64,000 nucleotides of DNA from an uncultured Sulfitobacter sp. (GTDB taxonomy: Bacteria; Pseudomonadota; Alphaproteobacteria; Rhodobacterales; Rhodobacteraceae): the NCBI GenBank assembly GCA_947492925.1, contig CANLOQ010000003.1, forward strand, positions 496,001 to 560,000, given 5' to 3'. Position 1 is the stretch's first letter. Each line of letters starts with the position of its first letter. A program made the translations under genes and the position numbers. A model generated the notes under the pieces. That model was not told where the DNA came from, did no database searches, and was given only the letters and a program-made list of their open reading frames with translations. This document shows positions 1 to 9,170 of the stretch, piece after piece.

Positions 1-43
1 CATTCTACCTCAACGGGCAGCACTAATCGTTTGAGGTTTTAGA

Positions 44-280
44 ATGAAAGATCTTTTTAGTCAGTTTTTTGGCGGCTTTGCAACTGCTGCAATGATCGCG
101 GTATGGGCGTTGGTCGCTGTTGGGGGTTTGTATTGGTTTTGGATGGCAATCCAAATTGGAAGCTTCTTAATGTTTGTGATCGGTTTTTTTCCTCCGACTG
201 GCTTACTCTTCGCTACTCCAATCGGCATGTGGTCTTTTCTATTTGGTGTCCCAGATTGGATTTTCGTCTGGTTTGCCTAA
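44..280 (+). CDS. Small hydrophobic membrane protein, unknown
   Basis: A 78-residue protein made almost entirely of two or three membrane-spanning stretches (about residues 12-35, 36-52 and 55-75). GAGG sits 7 bases before the ATG, so the start is credible. The stop is 28 bases before the next gene, suggesting a two-gene transcript. The DNA is clearly AT-richer than the rest of the window, in keeping with the mobile element marked by the integrase at 918-2306. I do not recognise a family; a small phage or island membrane protein is the most that can be said. Confidence 0.6.
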   Translation: MKDLFSQFFGGFATAAMIAVWALVAVGGLYWFWMAIQIGSFLMFVIGFFPPTGLLFATPIGMWSFLFGVPDWIFVWFA

Positions 281-308
281 CAAGCAAACTTCTACCCGGA
301 GCAAAAGA

Positions 309-851
309 GTGAAAGAATATTTGGCAGGCCTAGTATTATTGGCTTCACAGTTGACTTTGACAACCCAAGCTGAGGGACAAGTAACCTGCGATATTGAAAC
401 GCAAAAAAGGCAAGTCATTGAAAGCATATTATGCGGTCAAACCTCACCGGAGAAAGCTTACAATCACAGCGGACCTGGTTGTTTTGAACGTTCAATAACC
501 GCAAGGTTAGAAGACACCGCCGCTCAAATTTTCATGTATGAAAAATGTGTAGATGAAAGTTTTGCGCTTGAAATTCAAAAGGCGACGGTAAGAGCAATTG
601 AGTTCATGGACACACTATCAGTGTGTATCGGAGAAGACTTGAACTTGGCGAATCTGATGCAAAAAAGCATGGTGTCTATCAGGAAGCGAGGTTCATCCCT
701 TAATTGTTCCATCCAAATTAGAAGCCAGCTACACCGTCGACGTCCAGCAATCGAATTAATGATTGATGAAAGCAGTGACAAAAATAAGGGACGAATATTT
801 GAGCAGCTGGGGATAATGGTTAAACCCAACGGCGACGTAGTAGACCTTTAG
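309..851 (+). CDS. Putative secreted protein, unknown
   Basis: The frame is open from 243, but GTG at 309 is preferred. It has GGAG 8 bases upstream, and the protein then begins with a classic signal peptide (VKEYLAGLVLLASQL, cleavage near TQA-EG). The earlier start would add a polar N-terminus overlapping the upstream gene. The predicted product is about 180 residues and the mature part contains several cysteines, so disulfides in the periplasm are plausible. Codon use is AT-rich like the upstream small membrane gene, with which it is probably co-transcribed. No family is recognised. Confidence 0.6.
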   Translation: MKEYLAGLVLLASQLTLTTQAEGQVTCDIETQKRQVIESILCGQTSPEKAYNHSGPGCFERSITARLEDTAAQIFMYEKCVDESFALEIQKATVRAIEFMDTLSVCIGEDLNLANLMQKSMVSIRKRGSSLNCSIQIRSQLHRRRPAIELMIDESSDKNKGRIFEQLGIMVKPNGDVVDL

Positions 852-917
852 GCAAGATTTACCGCGTAGCGCCTACTGCGTAACCCGCGACTTAAATGGA
901 GACCTTCATTACAACGC

Positions 918-2306
918 CTATCCTAAACCAGATTGCCTTCGTAACAGCGCTACCTTTTCCATCGCCCCATACGCCACTTTCAACTTGGCATCATTACCGC
1001 CGTAGACCCTATCACCAAGACCACCGACAGTATGCCCCATGATCCTGTTCTCAACACGTTCAGACGTGCCAGCCAAGACCAGCCAATCCTTCATATTGTG
1101 TCTCAGGGAATAGACCACATGGCGTTTGTCTTTGGTCACCGCCCTTAGGTGCTTCATCAGAGCCGCAGAGGCCGCGTCAGGGCCGCCCTCATAGGCGTAC
1201 TTTGGGAACAGCATGGGGTCACGCTCAGATAGCGCCAACGCCTCCTTAGCGGCCACCAAAGCATCACCCACAAGGGGAACCGAACGGATAGACGCTTTCG
1301 TCTTAACACGCCTGTCTTCATGCCACGCCACGTTGATATGAGGATAAAGACCCTCAATCACCACATCTTCACGGCGCAAACCGACAACCTCAGCGCCACG
1401 ACATCCAGTGCCTTCAAGAAGACGCCAGATCAAGCCCAGCGCAGGTACTTGGGTCTTTTCGCGCATCCTGAGTCGCATCTTCGACAACACCTCAGGCGGC
1501 AGAGGATCACGCTTGTTGCTATCGACATCCGGTGCCGCGTTCTTCACTGAAATGGGTAGGTCCACAAAAGGATTGTCAGCTTCGCGTTGAAGATCAAATT
1601 CTTTGATGCCCAGAGACACCACTGCCTTGATCATATCCAGTTCACGTCTGACTGAGGCAGGTGCCAGTTTTCTACCGTCTGTCTTGCGCGTAGACAGCAT
1701 CGCGTCACGTAACGCCCGCGCCTGCTCCCTTGTAAGATCGACTAGAGGCAGCTTGTCTAGCGGCCCCAGCGTGGTTTCGATACGCTTGCACACCCGATCA
1801 AGCCTGTTCTTGTTGTTGCGCCCTGTGCCGCCCCCCAGACGCTCCCGCAGGTACATATTTTTGGCGTCCAGCATCGTGACCTTTGGTAGATCGTTATATT
1901 CATCGCCATCCGGCGCGGCAACGGCCCGATAGAGAACGGGGTCAGCCCCACGGCGTTCTAGCTCTTCGCCAAGTAACTCCCGCCTTTCGTCCTCAGTCAG
2001 ATCACCCTTGATGGTATCCAACAACGCGGCGGCTTCTTCACGGGCTTCTTTCCATCGTTCCCAAGTTGACTGACCATCAATAACCGACACGCCCGCTTTC
2101 CTCTCAGCTTTAGCGACTTCACGGTCGTAGGCCTTCATCAGCTTTTCCCATTCAGTCACCAAAGCGCCACCTTCGCGGGCCTTCATGGCAACCTGAAAAA
2201 CTGCCTCACCGATCACCGGAACGAGTGCCTTGGGGTAACGTCTGCGAAACCGTTTGCGTCCCCCTGACAATTCATCAACATGTTTGAGGTTCATCTTCAC
2301 CACCAT
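918..2306 (-). CDS. Tyrosine-type site-specific integrase
   Basis: A 462-residue phage/island recombinase. The catalytic domain fills the C-terminal third: Arg303 (GCRGAEV), Lys335/337 in the beta-hairpin, Tyr399-Ser-Leu-Arg402-His403 (box II, where the first residue is Tyr rather than the commoner His), His425 (MGH) and nucleophile Tyr435 (DRVYGG). The N-terminal part carries the arm- and core-binding regions. AAGGAGA lies 7 bases before the ATG. The gene begins 91 bases from the 3' end of tRNA-Leu and reads away from it, the usual layout of an element integrated in a tRNA gene. The element would extend leftwards out of the window. The exact family (phage or ICE) cannot be told. Confidence 0.93.
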   Translation of the reverse strand: MVVKMNLKHVDELSGGRKRFRRRYPKALVPVIGEAVFQVAMKAREGGALVTEWEKLMKAYDREVAKAERKAGVSVIDGQSTWERWKEAREEAAALLDTIKGDLTEDERRELLGEELERRGADPVLYRAVAAPDGDEYNDLPKVTMLDAKNMYLRERLGGGTGRNNKNRLDRVCKRIETTLGPLDKLPLVDLTREQARALRDAMLSTRKTDGRKLAPASVRRELDMIKAVVSLGIKEFDLQREADNPFVDLPISVKNAAPDVDSNKRDPLPPEVLSKMRLRMREKTQVPALGLIWRLLEGTGCRGAEVVGLRREDVVIEGLYPHINVAWHEDRRVKTKASIRSVPLVGDALVAAKEALALSERDPMLFPKYAYEGGPDAASAALMKHLRAVTKDKRHVVYSLRHNMKDWLVLAGTSERVENRIMGHTVGGLGDRVYGGNDAKLKVAYGAMEKVALLRRQSGLG

Positions 2307-2396
2307 CGCAGTGTCTCCTTAGCGTCCTAAATTGTGTCCCAAGAGAACCGCTAAGCGTCTGTTATGCCTGAATATATAGTCCACGACAGACTAAGA

Positions 2397-2482
2397 TGGT
2401 GCGGTCGGAGAGACTCGAACTCTCACGGGTATTACCCCACAGCGACCTCAACGCTGCGCGTCTACCATTCCGCCACGACCGC
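2397..2482 (-). tRNA. tRNA-Leu (anticodon GAG), CCA encoded
   Basis: On the minus strand the sequence folds as a class II tRNA: acceptor GCGGTCG pairs with CGACCGC, the anticodon stem CAGCG/CGCTG encloses loop TTGAGGT (anticodon GAG), there is a long variable arm and a T-arm with GTTCGAG. Discriminator A and CCA are encoded (2400 to 2397). Its 3' end faces the integrase gene, so this tRNA is the likely attachment site. Confidence 0.95.
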
Positions 2483-2871
2483 AAGTCATGGTATGCGCGG
2501 GGTTTAGCGGGGAACTCTGGGCTTGTGAAGACCTAAATGAAACTAAGGCACCGGCGATGCACTAGACTGAGAATAATTACTCGAAGGGACCGCCAGACAT
2601 ACGTGTTCGTGGGCTAAAAACTTGAAAATAGGTGCCGGTTTAGCAACTGACCAATCGCCGCGTCTCGAATGCATCGTTACCTCGTCCATTAGCGCTTGCG
2701 CAAACAGTGGAAAAGCGACGATGAAGAGGCGGCAAGAAATGAAGGCCTCTTGCGCACCTGAGAATCCCGATATGTGCATCCACCAAATTTGTCTCAGGTG
2801 ATAGCGGTCATTTGTCCTTGCCCTTGTCCCGCAGTGGGACGACGATGGCGCAGGCAAGCAGGGAGAGCGAA
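2483..2871. other. Intergenic stretch without a recognisable gene
   Basis: About 390 bases between tRNA-Leu and the DsbA-family gene. The open frames here are short, lack recognisable motifs and run into the flanking gene. The tRNA-Leu promoter must lie in the part next to 2482. I see no RNA gene or repeat. Confidence 0.5.
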
Positions 2872-3546
2872 GTGCAGGACGATACCAATGCCCCGGACGG
2901 ACCCGTCGTTCAGATCGACATCGTTTCTGATGTGATGTGCCCTTGGTGCATTGTCGGGTTCCGGCAGTTGGAACAGGCGCTGGGGATGGCCGGCGCTGGG
3001 GCCTACATCCGGTGGCATCCGTTCGAGCTGAACCCCGACATGCCTGCGGAGGGGCAGAACCTGCGTGAACATATCACGCAGAAGTACGGCAGCACGCCCG
3101 CGCAGTCGGATCAGGCGCGGGCGCAATTGCAGGCGCTGGGGCAAGACCTTGGCATCGTTTTCAACTACGACGACAACAGCCGCATCGTGAATACCTTTGC
3201 CGCGCATCAATTGCTGGGCTGGGCGCAGACGCAAGGGCTTCAACATCCACTAAAAATGGCGCTTTTCAAAGCACATTTTACACAAGGACGCGACGTGTCC
3301 CGGCGCGAAACGCTGCTGGATATCGCTGCCGCTGCGGGACTGGACGCCGACGCAGCGGCCGAAGTGCTGTCAGACACCCGGCATGCCGAAGAGACCCGCG
3401 CGCATCAACAGTTCTGGACCTCGCGGGGCGTCACGGGAGTGCCCTCAATGGTGTTTGACGGACGCTATATGCTGACCGGTGCGCAGGGCGCTCAGACCTA
3501 CGCACAAATGTTGGCACGGGTCATATCGGAACGTGACGCGGCCTGA
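2872..3546 (+). CDS. DsbA-family oxidoreductase (FrnE-like)
   Basis: A DSBA-like thioredoxin-fold protein of about 224 residues. The redox motif is Cys-Pro-Trp-Cys at residues 23-26, directly after the first beta strand (DIVSDVMCPWC). The cis-Pro loop is in GVTGVPSMVFDGRY near the C-terminus. There is no signal peptide, as expected for cytoplasmic FrnE-like proteins rather than periplasmic DsbA. The GTG at 2872 is favoured because AGGGAG lies 6 bases upstream and it gives the usual family length. An in-frame ATG at 2845 is the alternative. The substrate is unknown; the family includes polyketide-related isomerases and thiol-disulfide oxidoreductases. Confidence 0.88.
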   Translation: MQDDTNAPDGPVVQIDIVSDVMCPWCIVGFRQLEQALGMAGAGAYIRWHPFELNPDMPAEGQNLREHITQKYGSTPAQSDQARAQLQALGQDLGIVFNYDDNSRIVNTFAAHQLLGWAQTQGLQHPLKMALFKAHFTQGRDVSRRETLLDIAAAAGLDADAAAEVLSDTRHAEETRAHQQFWTSRGVTGVPSMVFDGRYMLTGAQGAQTYAQMLARVISERDAA

Positions 3547-3627
3547 CAGATCGTCAGATGGTCCCTGCCCCGCCCTGCCAACGCCTTGATTTTCTGCGAC
3601 TGACAGTAAGGCAAACAGGCAGGCAAG

Positions 3628-4011
3628 ATGCACAGCGATTTGCAAACGATCAACCTGACAGGCCCGGGATGGGTCAAGACAGCGGTAGGCTTTGCCCTAT
3701 TTGCGGGCTTTGGCATCGCATTGCACGGCATTTTGCTCAGCGTTGAGTATCGGTGGGTCAAGGTGCTGGATGTCCGCGTGCTTGCCGGTCGGGACGTCAG
3801 CGTGCGCATGGTGCTGGTCGAAACACCAGACAGGATGCGACTGCTACGCACCTCCGATCCCTATATTGTTACGCAAAAAGGTGCCTTCGTCTGCATGTCA
3901 CAACGGCGCCTGATCGCACGGCGGTGGATGCGTTACGCACCTGAATTGCCGGGGTACTGCCGCAACAAACCGCGTCCTGTCGCCCCACAAAGCATATACA
4001 AGGTCGACTGA
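3628..4011 (+). CDS. Hypothetical single-pass membrane protein
   Basis: A 127-residue protein with one clear membrane helix at about residues 14-39, followed by a basic, mostly beta-like soluble part with two cysteines. The frame carries GC-rich codon use like the neighbours. It sits between the DsbA-family gene and lipB in the same direction, 39 bases before lipB, so co-transcription with lipB is possible. No family is recognised. It could be a lineage-specific inner-membrane protein. Confidence 0.55.
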   Translation: MHSDLQTINLTGPGWVKTAVGFALFAGFGIALHGILLSVEYRWVKVLDVRVLAGRDVSVRMVLVETPDRMRLLRTSDPYIVTQKGAFVCMSQRRLIARRWMRYAPELPGYCRNKPRPVAPQSIYKVD

Positions 4012-4050
4012 CCTCTTTCGGCGCGCGCGGCGACGGGATAGAAACCGGGC

Positions 4051-4710
4051 ATGGTGGAATGGATCACAACCGACGGGCTGACGGACTATCGCGCTGCGGA
4101 AGCGTGGATGGAAAACCGCGTGGCACATATCGCGGCGGGCGAGGCATCGGAATGTATCTGGCTGGTCGAACATCCCCCTTTGTACACGGCAGGAACCTCG
4201 GCCAAACCAAACGACCTGACGGATCCGGGCCGATTTCCGGTCTATGACACCAAGCGCGGCGGTCAATATACCTATCACGGTCCGGGGCAACGAGTTGCCT
4301 ACGTCATGCTGGATGTCGGCAAGCGCGGACGGGACGTGCGGTGCTTCGTGCGGGATCTGGAGCGTTGGGTGATCGTCACCCTTGATCAGTTCAACCTGCG
4401 CGGAGAGATACGCCCGGGGCGTGTGGGTGTCTGGGTCGAAAGGCCGGAAAAACCGCGCAGACCGGACGGTAGCGTGGCCGAAGACAAGATCGCGGCGATC
4501 GGCATTCGTCTGCGCAAGTGGATCAGCTTTCACGGGATCAGCATCAACGTCGAACCCGATCTGACGCACTTTGGTGGTATCGTCCCCTGCGGCATTACGG
4601 ATCACGGCGTGACATCGCTGGTGGATATGGGCCTTCCCGTCACAATGGAGGATCTGGACGTGGCGCTGCGCGGCACTTTCACAACCGTGATGGGTGACGC
4701 AACGGATTGA
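4051..4710 (+). CDS. lipB: Octanoyl-[ACP]:protein N-octanoyltransferase
   Basis: LipB moves octanoyl groups from acyl carrier protein to the lipoyl domains of 2-oxoacid dehydrogenases and the glycine cleavage H protein; it is the first step of lipoate assembly in the cytoplasm. The 219-residue length is typical. Visible hallmarks are the substrate loop [11 protein letters not shown], the conserved lysine at residue 146 ([10 protein letters not shown]), and the catalytic cysteine at about residue 180 in GGIVPCGI, inside [13 protein letters not shown]...GGIVPCG. The gene stands alone; no lipA is in the window. Confidence 0.97.
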   Translation: MVEWITTDGLTDYRAAEAWMENRVAHIAAGEASECIWLVEHPPLYTAGTSAKPNDLTDPGRFPVYDTKRGGQYTYHGPGQRVAYVMLDVGKRGRDVRCFVRDLERWVIVTLDQFNLRGEIRPGRVGVWVERPEKPRRPDGSVAEDKIAAIGIRLRKWISFHGISINVEPDLTHFGGIVPCGITDHGVTSLVDMGLPVTMEDLDVALRGTFTTVMGDATD

Positions 4711-5104
4711 GGTTGTGACACGATAGTCATGCAGTCACCCCCACCTGCCAAAGTCACGCATCGCCTGCCGCCGGAAAGATTCGAGTACGGGGGCAGCGGG
4801 AACAAACTACGACCCAGCGGGCCGCATAACTTCTACCTGTGAAAGTGATTCTAGAGAGGTTCATGCCCCTTTGAATTGCTCGCAAATCGCAAAAGAACCA
4901 AGGATTTGCCAAGAATGCGACCAGCCCCCGCGCAAATGGCTGGAAAACACTGTTTTCCTCCTCGCGCCGCGTCAAAATAACTCGTCCTGCGGCAAACCCT
5001 CCCATTGCCCCCGCGTCTGCATGGCACTAGAACGAAACACATCTGGCACCGCGTAAAGCCAACAGGCGTGGTGTGTCTAAAGTTAAATATCGAGGAGGCA
5101 CCGC
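4711..5104. promoter_or_regulatory. Upstream region of ctaD, no gene seen
   Basis: About 390 bases with no supported coding frame. They must hold the ctaD promoter and 5' leader. A strong Shine-Dalgarno (GAGGAGG) is present 6 bases before the ctaD ATG. I could not identify a convincing -35/-10 pair or a known leader RNA. Confidence 0.4.
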
Positions 5105-6841
5105 ATGGCAGACGCAGCCATTCACGGGCACGATCACGAAGACGAACGGGGCTTTTTCACCCGTTGGTTCATGTCCACAAACCACAAAGACATCGGTATT
5201 CTGTACCTGATTGTCTCAGCCTTAGCTGGTTTCATCTCCGTTGCTTTCACCGTCTATATGCGGTTGGAGCTGATGAACCCCGGCGTACAGTACATGTGCC
5301 TTGAGGGCGCGCGTCTGATTGCCGATTCAAACACGTTGTGTACGCCAAACGGGCATCTTTGGAATGTTTTGATCACCGGTCACGGTATTCTTATGATGTT
5401 CTTTGTTGTTATTCCCGCCCTGTTTGGCGGTTTTGGCAACTATTTCATGCCTTTGCAAATCGGTGCGCCGGACATGGCGTTCCCGCGGATGAACAACCTG
5501 TCGTTCTGGCTTTATGTGGCCGGTACAACGCTGGCTGTCTGCTCTGTCCTTGCCCCGGGCGGCAATGGTCAGGCTGGTTCAGGCGTAGGCTGGGTGCTTT
5601 ATCCGCCGCTTTCAGTGAAAGAAGGCGGCATGTCGATGGACCTTGCAATCTTTGCGGTCCACGTGTCGGGCGCGTCATCGATTCTTGGTGCGATCAACAT
5701 GATCACGACGTTTCTGAACATGCGTGCTCCCGGCATGACCCTGTTTAAGGTGCCGCTGTTCTCATGGTCGATCTTCGTGACAAGCTGGCTGATCCTTCTG
5801 TCCCTGCCGGTTCTGGCGGGCGCGATCACCATGTTGCTGATGGACCGGAACTTTGGCTTTGCCTTTTTTGATCCTGCCGGCGGTGGTGACCCGGTTCTCT
5901 ACCAGCACATCCTGTGGTTCTTTGGCCACCCGGAGGTGTACATCGTGATCCTGCCCGGTTTCGGCATCATCAGCCACGTCATCGCGACCTTCTCGCGCAA
6001 GCCGATCTTCGGTTATCTGCCAATGGTCTGGGCGCTGATCGCGATTGGCGCACTGGGTTTCGTCGTCTGGGCACACCACATGTACACGGTTGGCATGACC
6101 CTGAACCAGCAGGCGTACTTCATGCTTGCGACAATGGTTATTGCGGTGCCAACGGGTGTCAAAATCTTCTCGTGGATCGCGACCATGTGGGGCGGTTCGG
6201 TGACCTTTGAAACCCCCATGCTTTGGGCGTTCGGCTTCCTGTTCCTCTTTACCGTTGGTGGTGTAACGGGCATCGTGCTGTCGCAGGCCGCTGTGGACCG
6301 CTATTATCACGATACATACTATGTCGTGGCGCACTTCCACTATGTGATGAGCCTTGGTGCCGTGTTTGCGATCTTTGCTGGTATCTACTTCTACCTGCCA
6401 AAGATGACGGGTCGTATGTATCCTGAGTGGGCTGGTAAGCTGCACTTCTGGGCGTTCTTCATCGGTGCGAACCTGACGTTCTTCCCACAGCACTTCCTGG
6501 GCCGTCAGGGTATGCCACGCCGCTACATCGACTATCCCGAAGCGTTCGCGCAGTGGAACTGGTGGTCGTCAATGGGCGCGTTCCTGAGCTTTGCGTCGTT
6601 CCTGTTCTTCTTTGGTCTGATGTTCTACGTGCTGACACGCGGCGCGCGGGTGACAGAGAACAACCCCTGGAACGAGTATGCGGACACGCTTGAGTGGACA
6701 CTGCCGTCCCCTCCACCGGAGCACACCTTTGAAATCCTGCCAAAGCAGGAAGAATGGGACAAATCGCACCGGTATCCAGACAGCCTCGAAGAATGGGCAG
6801 GCACGGATCATCCGCGCGATGCCCAACACAAACCTGGCTAA
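5105..6841 (+). CDS. ctaD: Cytochrome c oxidase subunit I (aa3 type)
   Basis: The catalytic subunit of the terminal oxidase, which reduces O2 to water and pumps protons across the inner membrane. The 578 residues contain twelve membrane helices. Haem-copper signatures are obvious: [19 protein letters not shown], the CuB/His-Tyr region [25 protein letters not shown], and the haem ligands in [23 protein letters not shown] marks an A-type oxidase rather than cbb3. AGGAGG precedes the start by 6 bases. It is monocistronic, closed by an intrinsic terminator. Subunits II and III are not in the window, which is common in this lineage. Confidence 0.98.
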   Translation: MADAAIHGHDHEDERGFFTRWFMSTNHKDIGILYLIVSALAGFISVAFTVYMRLELMNPGVQYMCLEGARLIADSNTLCTPNGHLWNVLITGHGILMMFFVVIPALFGGFGNYFMPLQIGAPDMAFPRMNNLSFWLYVAGTTLAVCSVLAPGGNGQAGSGVGWVLYPPLSVKEGGMSMDLAIFAVHVSGASSILGAINMITTFLNMRAPGMTLFKVPLFSWSIFVTSWLILLSLPVLAGAITMLLMDRNFGFAFFDPAGGGDPVLYQHILWFFGHPEVYIVILPGFGIISHVIATFSRKPIFGYLPMVWALIAIGALGFVVWAHHMYTVGMTLNQQAYFMLATMVIAVPTGVKIFSWIATMWGGSVTFETPMLWAFGFLFLFTVGGVTGIVLSQAAVDRYYHDTYYVVAHFHYVMSLGAVFAIFAGIYFYLPKMTGRMYPEWAGKLHFWAFFIGANLTFFPQHFLGRQGMPRRYIDYPEAFAQWNWWSSMGAFLSFASFLFFFGLMFYVLTRGARVTENNPWNEYADTLEWTLPSPPPEHTFEILPKQEEWDKSHRYPDSLEEWAGTDHPRDAQHKPG

Positions 6842-6860
6842 AACCGGATAAATGAATAGG

Positions 6861-6893
6861 AAAAGGCCCCGACATTCGTTGGGGCCTTTTTTT
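6861..6893 (+). terminator. Rho-independent terminator after ctaD
   Basis: AAAAGGCCCC and GGGGCCTTTT form a perfect 10-bp stem around a 10-base loop, followed by more T residues, 20 bases after the ctaD stop codon. Confidence 0.9.
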
Positions 6894-6994
6894 GATACAG
6901 TCTTACCGTATCCTTGGTGCATGTCGCCTTCCTTCGGTCGCATCCGCCATTTGGCACGGAACAGGCTGACCCTTTCACCAGCGGAAATACTCCC

Positions 6995-7384
6995 ATGACA
7001 CTCGTTATCACACCGATCTACGCCGCCCTGACCGCCTTCATTTTCCTTACACTCAGCTGGCGCGTGATTGCCTACCGCCGTGCCAACCTGATCTCTGTCG
7101 GGGACACGGGCGACAAGAACCTGCTGAAGCGCATGCGCGCGCAGGCAAACTGCGCCGAATATGCACCCCTTGCTCTGCTGCTTCTCCTTATGGTCGAACT
7201 TGCCGGTGCCCCGGCCATCGCCGTGCATCTGGCAGGCGCGGCACTGGTTGTGGGCCGTTTGCTGCATGCCTATGGATTTGCGTCCACCCCGCAGAAGATG
7301 ATCTTTCGTCAAATCGGTATGGTACTGACCTTGGCCATGATCGCCTTCAGCGCGATTGGCCTTCTGGGGCATGCCCTGCTCTGA
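6995..7384 (+). CDS. MAPEG-family membrane protein
   Basis: About 129 residues with four predicted membrane helices and the MAPEG pattern (an N-terminal helix, a basic loop ending in KRMRAQANCAEYAPLALLLL, then a late helical hairpin containing GRLLHAYGF). MAPEG proteins are membrane-associated glutathione- or eicosanoid-metabolising enzymes; the bacterial substrate is generally unknown. The frame is open from 6914, but the ATG at 6995 begins exactly at the first helix and gives family length, so the longer version is rejected. It is preceded by the ctaD terminator and is probably expressed on its own. Confidence 0.88.
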   Translation: MTLVITPIYAALTAFIFLTLSWRVIAYRRANLISVGDTGDKNLLKRMRAQANCAEYAPLALLLLLMVELAGAPAIAVHLAGAALVVGRLLHAYGFASTPQKMIFRQIGMVLTLAMIAFSAIGLLGHALL

Positions 7385-7659
7385 TCTTGGATCAGCCGTT
7401 TGACGCGAACGAGACCCTGTGCCGCTTTCCTATCTCCAATGCGCGCTCAGGTTTGGATCGAACGATCATTGACTCCCTGCCCCAATTCTTCCCTCAAATC
7501 CATGCCCCGGCATCGACCAAACGGCTGACGCCATTGCCTCAAGGTCACCTTCCTGGACCTCGCCCTTGGGCAGAAAAAATCTGAAAAATTCTGCCAATCT
7601 GGCGGATTTCCCTCTTGCACGGACCGGCAGGGATGGGTATCCCGCTCTCACCAACGGAT

Positions 7660-7734
7660 GCGGGCGTAGCTCAGGGGTAGAGCATAACCTTGCCAAGGTT
7701 AGGGTCGGGCGTTCGAATCGCCTCGCCCGCTCCA
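7660..7734 (+). tRNA. tRNA-Gly (anticodon GCC), CCA encoded
   Basis: Acceptor GCGGGCG/CGCCCGC, D-arm GCTCAGGGGTAGAGC, anticodon stem TAACC/GGTTA around TTGCCAA (anticodon GCC), T-arm GGGCG-TTCGAAT-CGCCT, discriminator T and an encoded CCA. A terminator follows within 35 bases. Confidence 0.96.
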
Positions 7735-7766
7735 GGTTGGTCCTGCCATACCCCGGCAGTTTATTG

Positions 7767-7796
7767 AAAAGACCGCCCTTCCGGGGCGGTCTTTTT
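7767..7796 (+). terminator. Rho-independent terminator after tRNA-Gly
   Basis: GACCGCCC and GGGCGGTC form an 8-bp GC-rich stem around a 5-base loop, flanked by AAAA on one side and CTTTTTC on the other. It most likely ends the tRNA-Gly transcript. Confidence 0.85.
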
Positions 7797-7852
7797 CGTT
7801 TGATCCGTCCGCACTATAGACGCCATCTTGCTGACAAAACCGACAATCGACT

Positions 7853-8191
7853 TCAGTTGATGGGAAACTGCAACAAACAGGTAGTCGCATTGCGCCGGTA
7901 GTCCTCCAGTGTGTCGGCCACACTGCGCCGGTCACGCATCACCTCAAGCGCACGTTTCTTTTGGGTCCAGGTCCCGCTTACGTGCCGCTCAAGCATTGCG
8001 ACGGTGACAGACAGCATCACGTCTTTCTCAATCTGCGGCATCATGTCCGCGCGCGCCAGCGCAACGGCGGTCAGCGCAAGCGTGTTGGCACATCGCAAGG
8101 CGGCGGCCTCTTCCCCTTCGTAGATGCGCTGCGTCTGCGCAAACGCTGGCAAGGCACTACAAAAAATCAGGGCCCAAGCCATTGCCCGCAT
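7853..8191 (-). CDS. Small periplasmic protein, unknown
   Basis: 112 residues with a clear signal peptide ([18 protein letters not shown], cleavage before Gln). The mature part is helical with two cysteines. Its ATG overlaps the stop of the Lrp-ligand-binding gene (TGATG), so the two are translationally coupled and read away from hisB. No known domain is recognised. The coupling to a RAM-domain protein suggests shared expression rather than a defined function. Confidence 0.65.
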   Translation of the reverse strand: MRAMAWALIFCSALPAFAQTQRIYEGEEAAALRCANTLALTAVALARADMMPQIEKDVMLSVTVAMLERHVSGTWTQKKRALEVMRDRRSVADTLEDYRRNATTCLLQFPIN

Positions 8192-8430
8192 CAGAAAACC
8201 TTGAACGTCATGGTGGTCAGAGACCGTTCTATGCCTTCGATATCAAGAAGGTGATCATTGATGTAGACCCCGACATCCGCATCCTTGGGGATATAGAGCT
8301 TCATCAGCAGGTCAAAATCGCCCGAAGTTGAATAAAGCTCTGAATGAATCTCGCGCAGGGCTATTTCTTCGGCCACGCGGTAGGTTGTGCCGGGTTTGCA
8401 CCGGATCTGGATAAAGACACAGGTGGTCAT
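8191..8430 (-). CDS. Stand-alone Lrp/AsnC ligand-binding (RAM) domain protein
   Basis: 79 residues matching only the C-terminal effector domain of Lrp/AsnC regulators: an N-terminal beta strand [12 protein letters not shown], then [23 protein letters not shown] and a final TTMTFKVF strand. There is no helix-turn-helix. Such stand-alone RAM proteins bind amino acids and can assemble with full-length Lrp proteins. The ATG at 8430 (GAGG 5 bases upstream) is used; an open frame extends further upstream but overlaps hisB and its promoter. It is divergent from hisB, with 144 bases between the starts. Confidence 0.85.
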   Translation of the reverse strand: MTTCVFIQIRCKPGTTYRVAEEIALREIHSELYSTSGDFDLLMKLYIPKDADVGVYINDHLLDIEGIERSLTTMTFKVF

Positions 8431-8574
8431 GGGGGCCTCGCTTGCAGTCGTGTTCAAGACTGGCACGTTGCCCTGCCCCCCGCAATGGGTGATCTGGGCC
8501 CGGCTGCACAGGTCGGGCTTGGCCTGCCCTGCCCTGCTGCTATAAGGGCGCCAGACAACCGCCCGGAGGCCCCC

Positions 8575-9162
8575 ATGCGCAGCACCACCCTGACCCGCAC
8601 CACCGCAGAGACGGATGTGAGCGTCGAGATCAATCTTGACGGCACCGGTGCCTATGACAATCAGACGGGTGTAGGTTTTTTTGACCATATGCTTGACCAA
8701 TTGGCGCGCCATTCATTGATTGACATGACGATCCGGGCCAAGGGGGATCTGCACATTGACGATCACCACACGGTTGAGGACGTGGGCATCACATTGGGTC
8801 AGGCGCTGACCCAAGCCTTGGGCGACAAACGCGGCATCCGACGCTATGGGTCGTGCCTGTTGCCGATGGACGATGCATTGGTGCGCTGTGCGCTTGATCT
8901 TTCGGCACGGCCTTTCCTGATCTGGAACGTCGATCTGCCCACGGACCGGATCGGTACGTTTGACACAGAACTGGTGCGCGAATTCTTTCAGGCGCTCAGC
9001 ACACATGGCGGCATCACGCTGCATGTGGATATGCTGCACGGGATCAACAGCCACCACATCGCCGAAGCAGCCTTTAAATCAGTGGCCCGCGCCCTGCGCG
9101 ACGCGGTTGAGGTGGACCCGCGCAAGGCCGATGCAATACCTTCCACCAAAGGCGCTTTGTGA
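8575..9162 (+). CDS. hisB: Imidazoleglycerol-phosphate dehydratase
   Basis: Catalyses the seventh step of histidine synthesis (IGP to imidazole-acetol phosphate). The 195-residue protein is the monofunctional form, without the phosphatase domain of E. coli HisB. Metal-binding histidine motifs are present: [24 protein letters not shown], and [17 protein letters not shown] lies 5 bases before the ATG; the frame is open further upstream but without this ribosome site. It is first in the hisB-hisH pair. Confidence 0.97.
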   Translation: MRSTTLTRTTAETDVSVEINLDGTGAYDNQTGVGFFDHMLDQLARHSLIDMTIRAKGDLHIDDHHTVEDVGITLGQALTQALGDKRGIRRYGSCLLPMDDALVRCALDLSARPFLIWNVDLPTDRIGTFDTELVREFFQALSTHGGITLHVDMLHGINSHHIAEAAFKSVARALRDAVEVDPRKADAIPSTKGAL

Positions 9163-9170
9163 GCCGTGCA

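Noticed and set aside
2543-2857. Small minus-strand frame before the DsbA-family gene
   Set aside because: No domain, no clear ribosome site, and it overlaps the start of the better supported gene.
3898-4605. Long open frame antisense to lipB
   Set aside because: lipB on the plus strand has all family motifs; the antisense frame has no domain or ribosome site.
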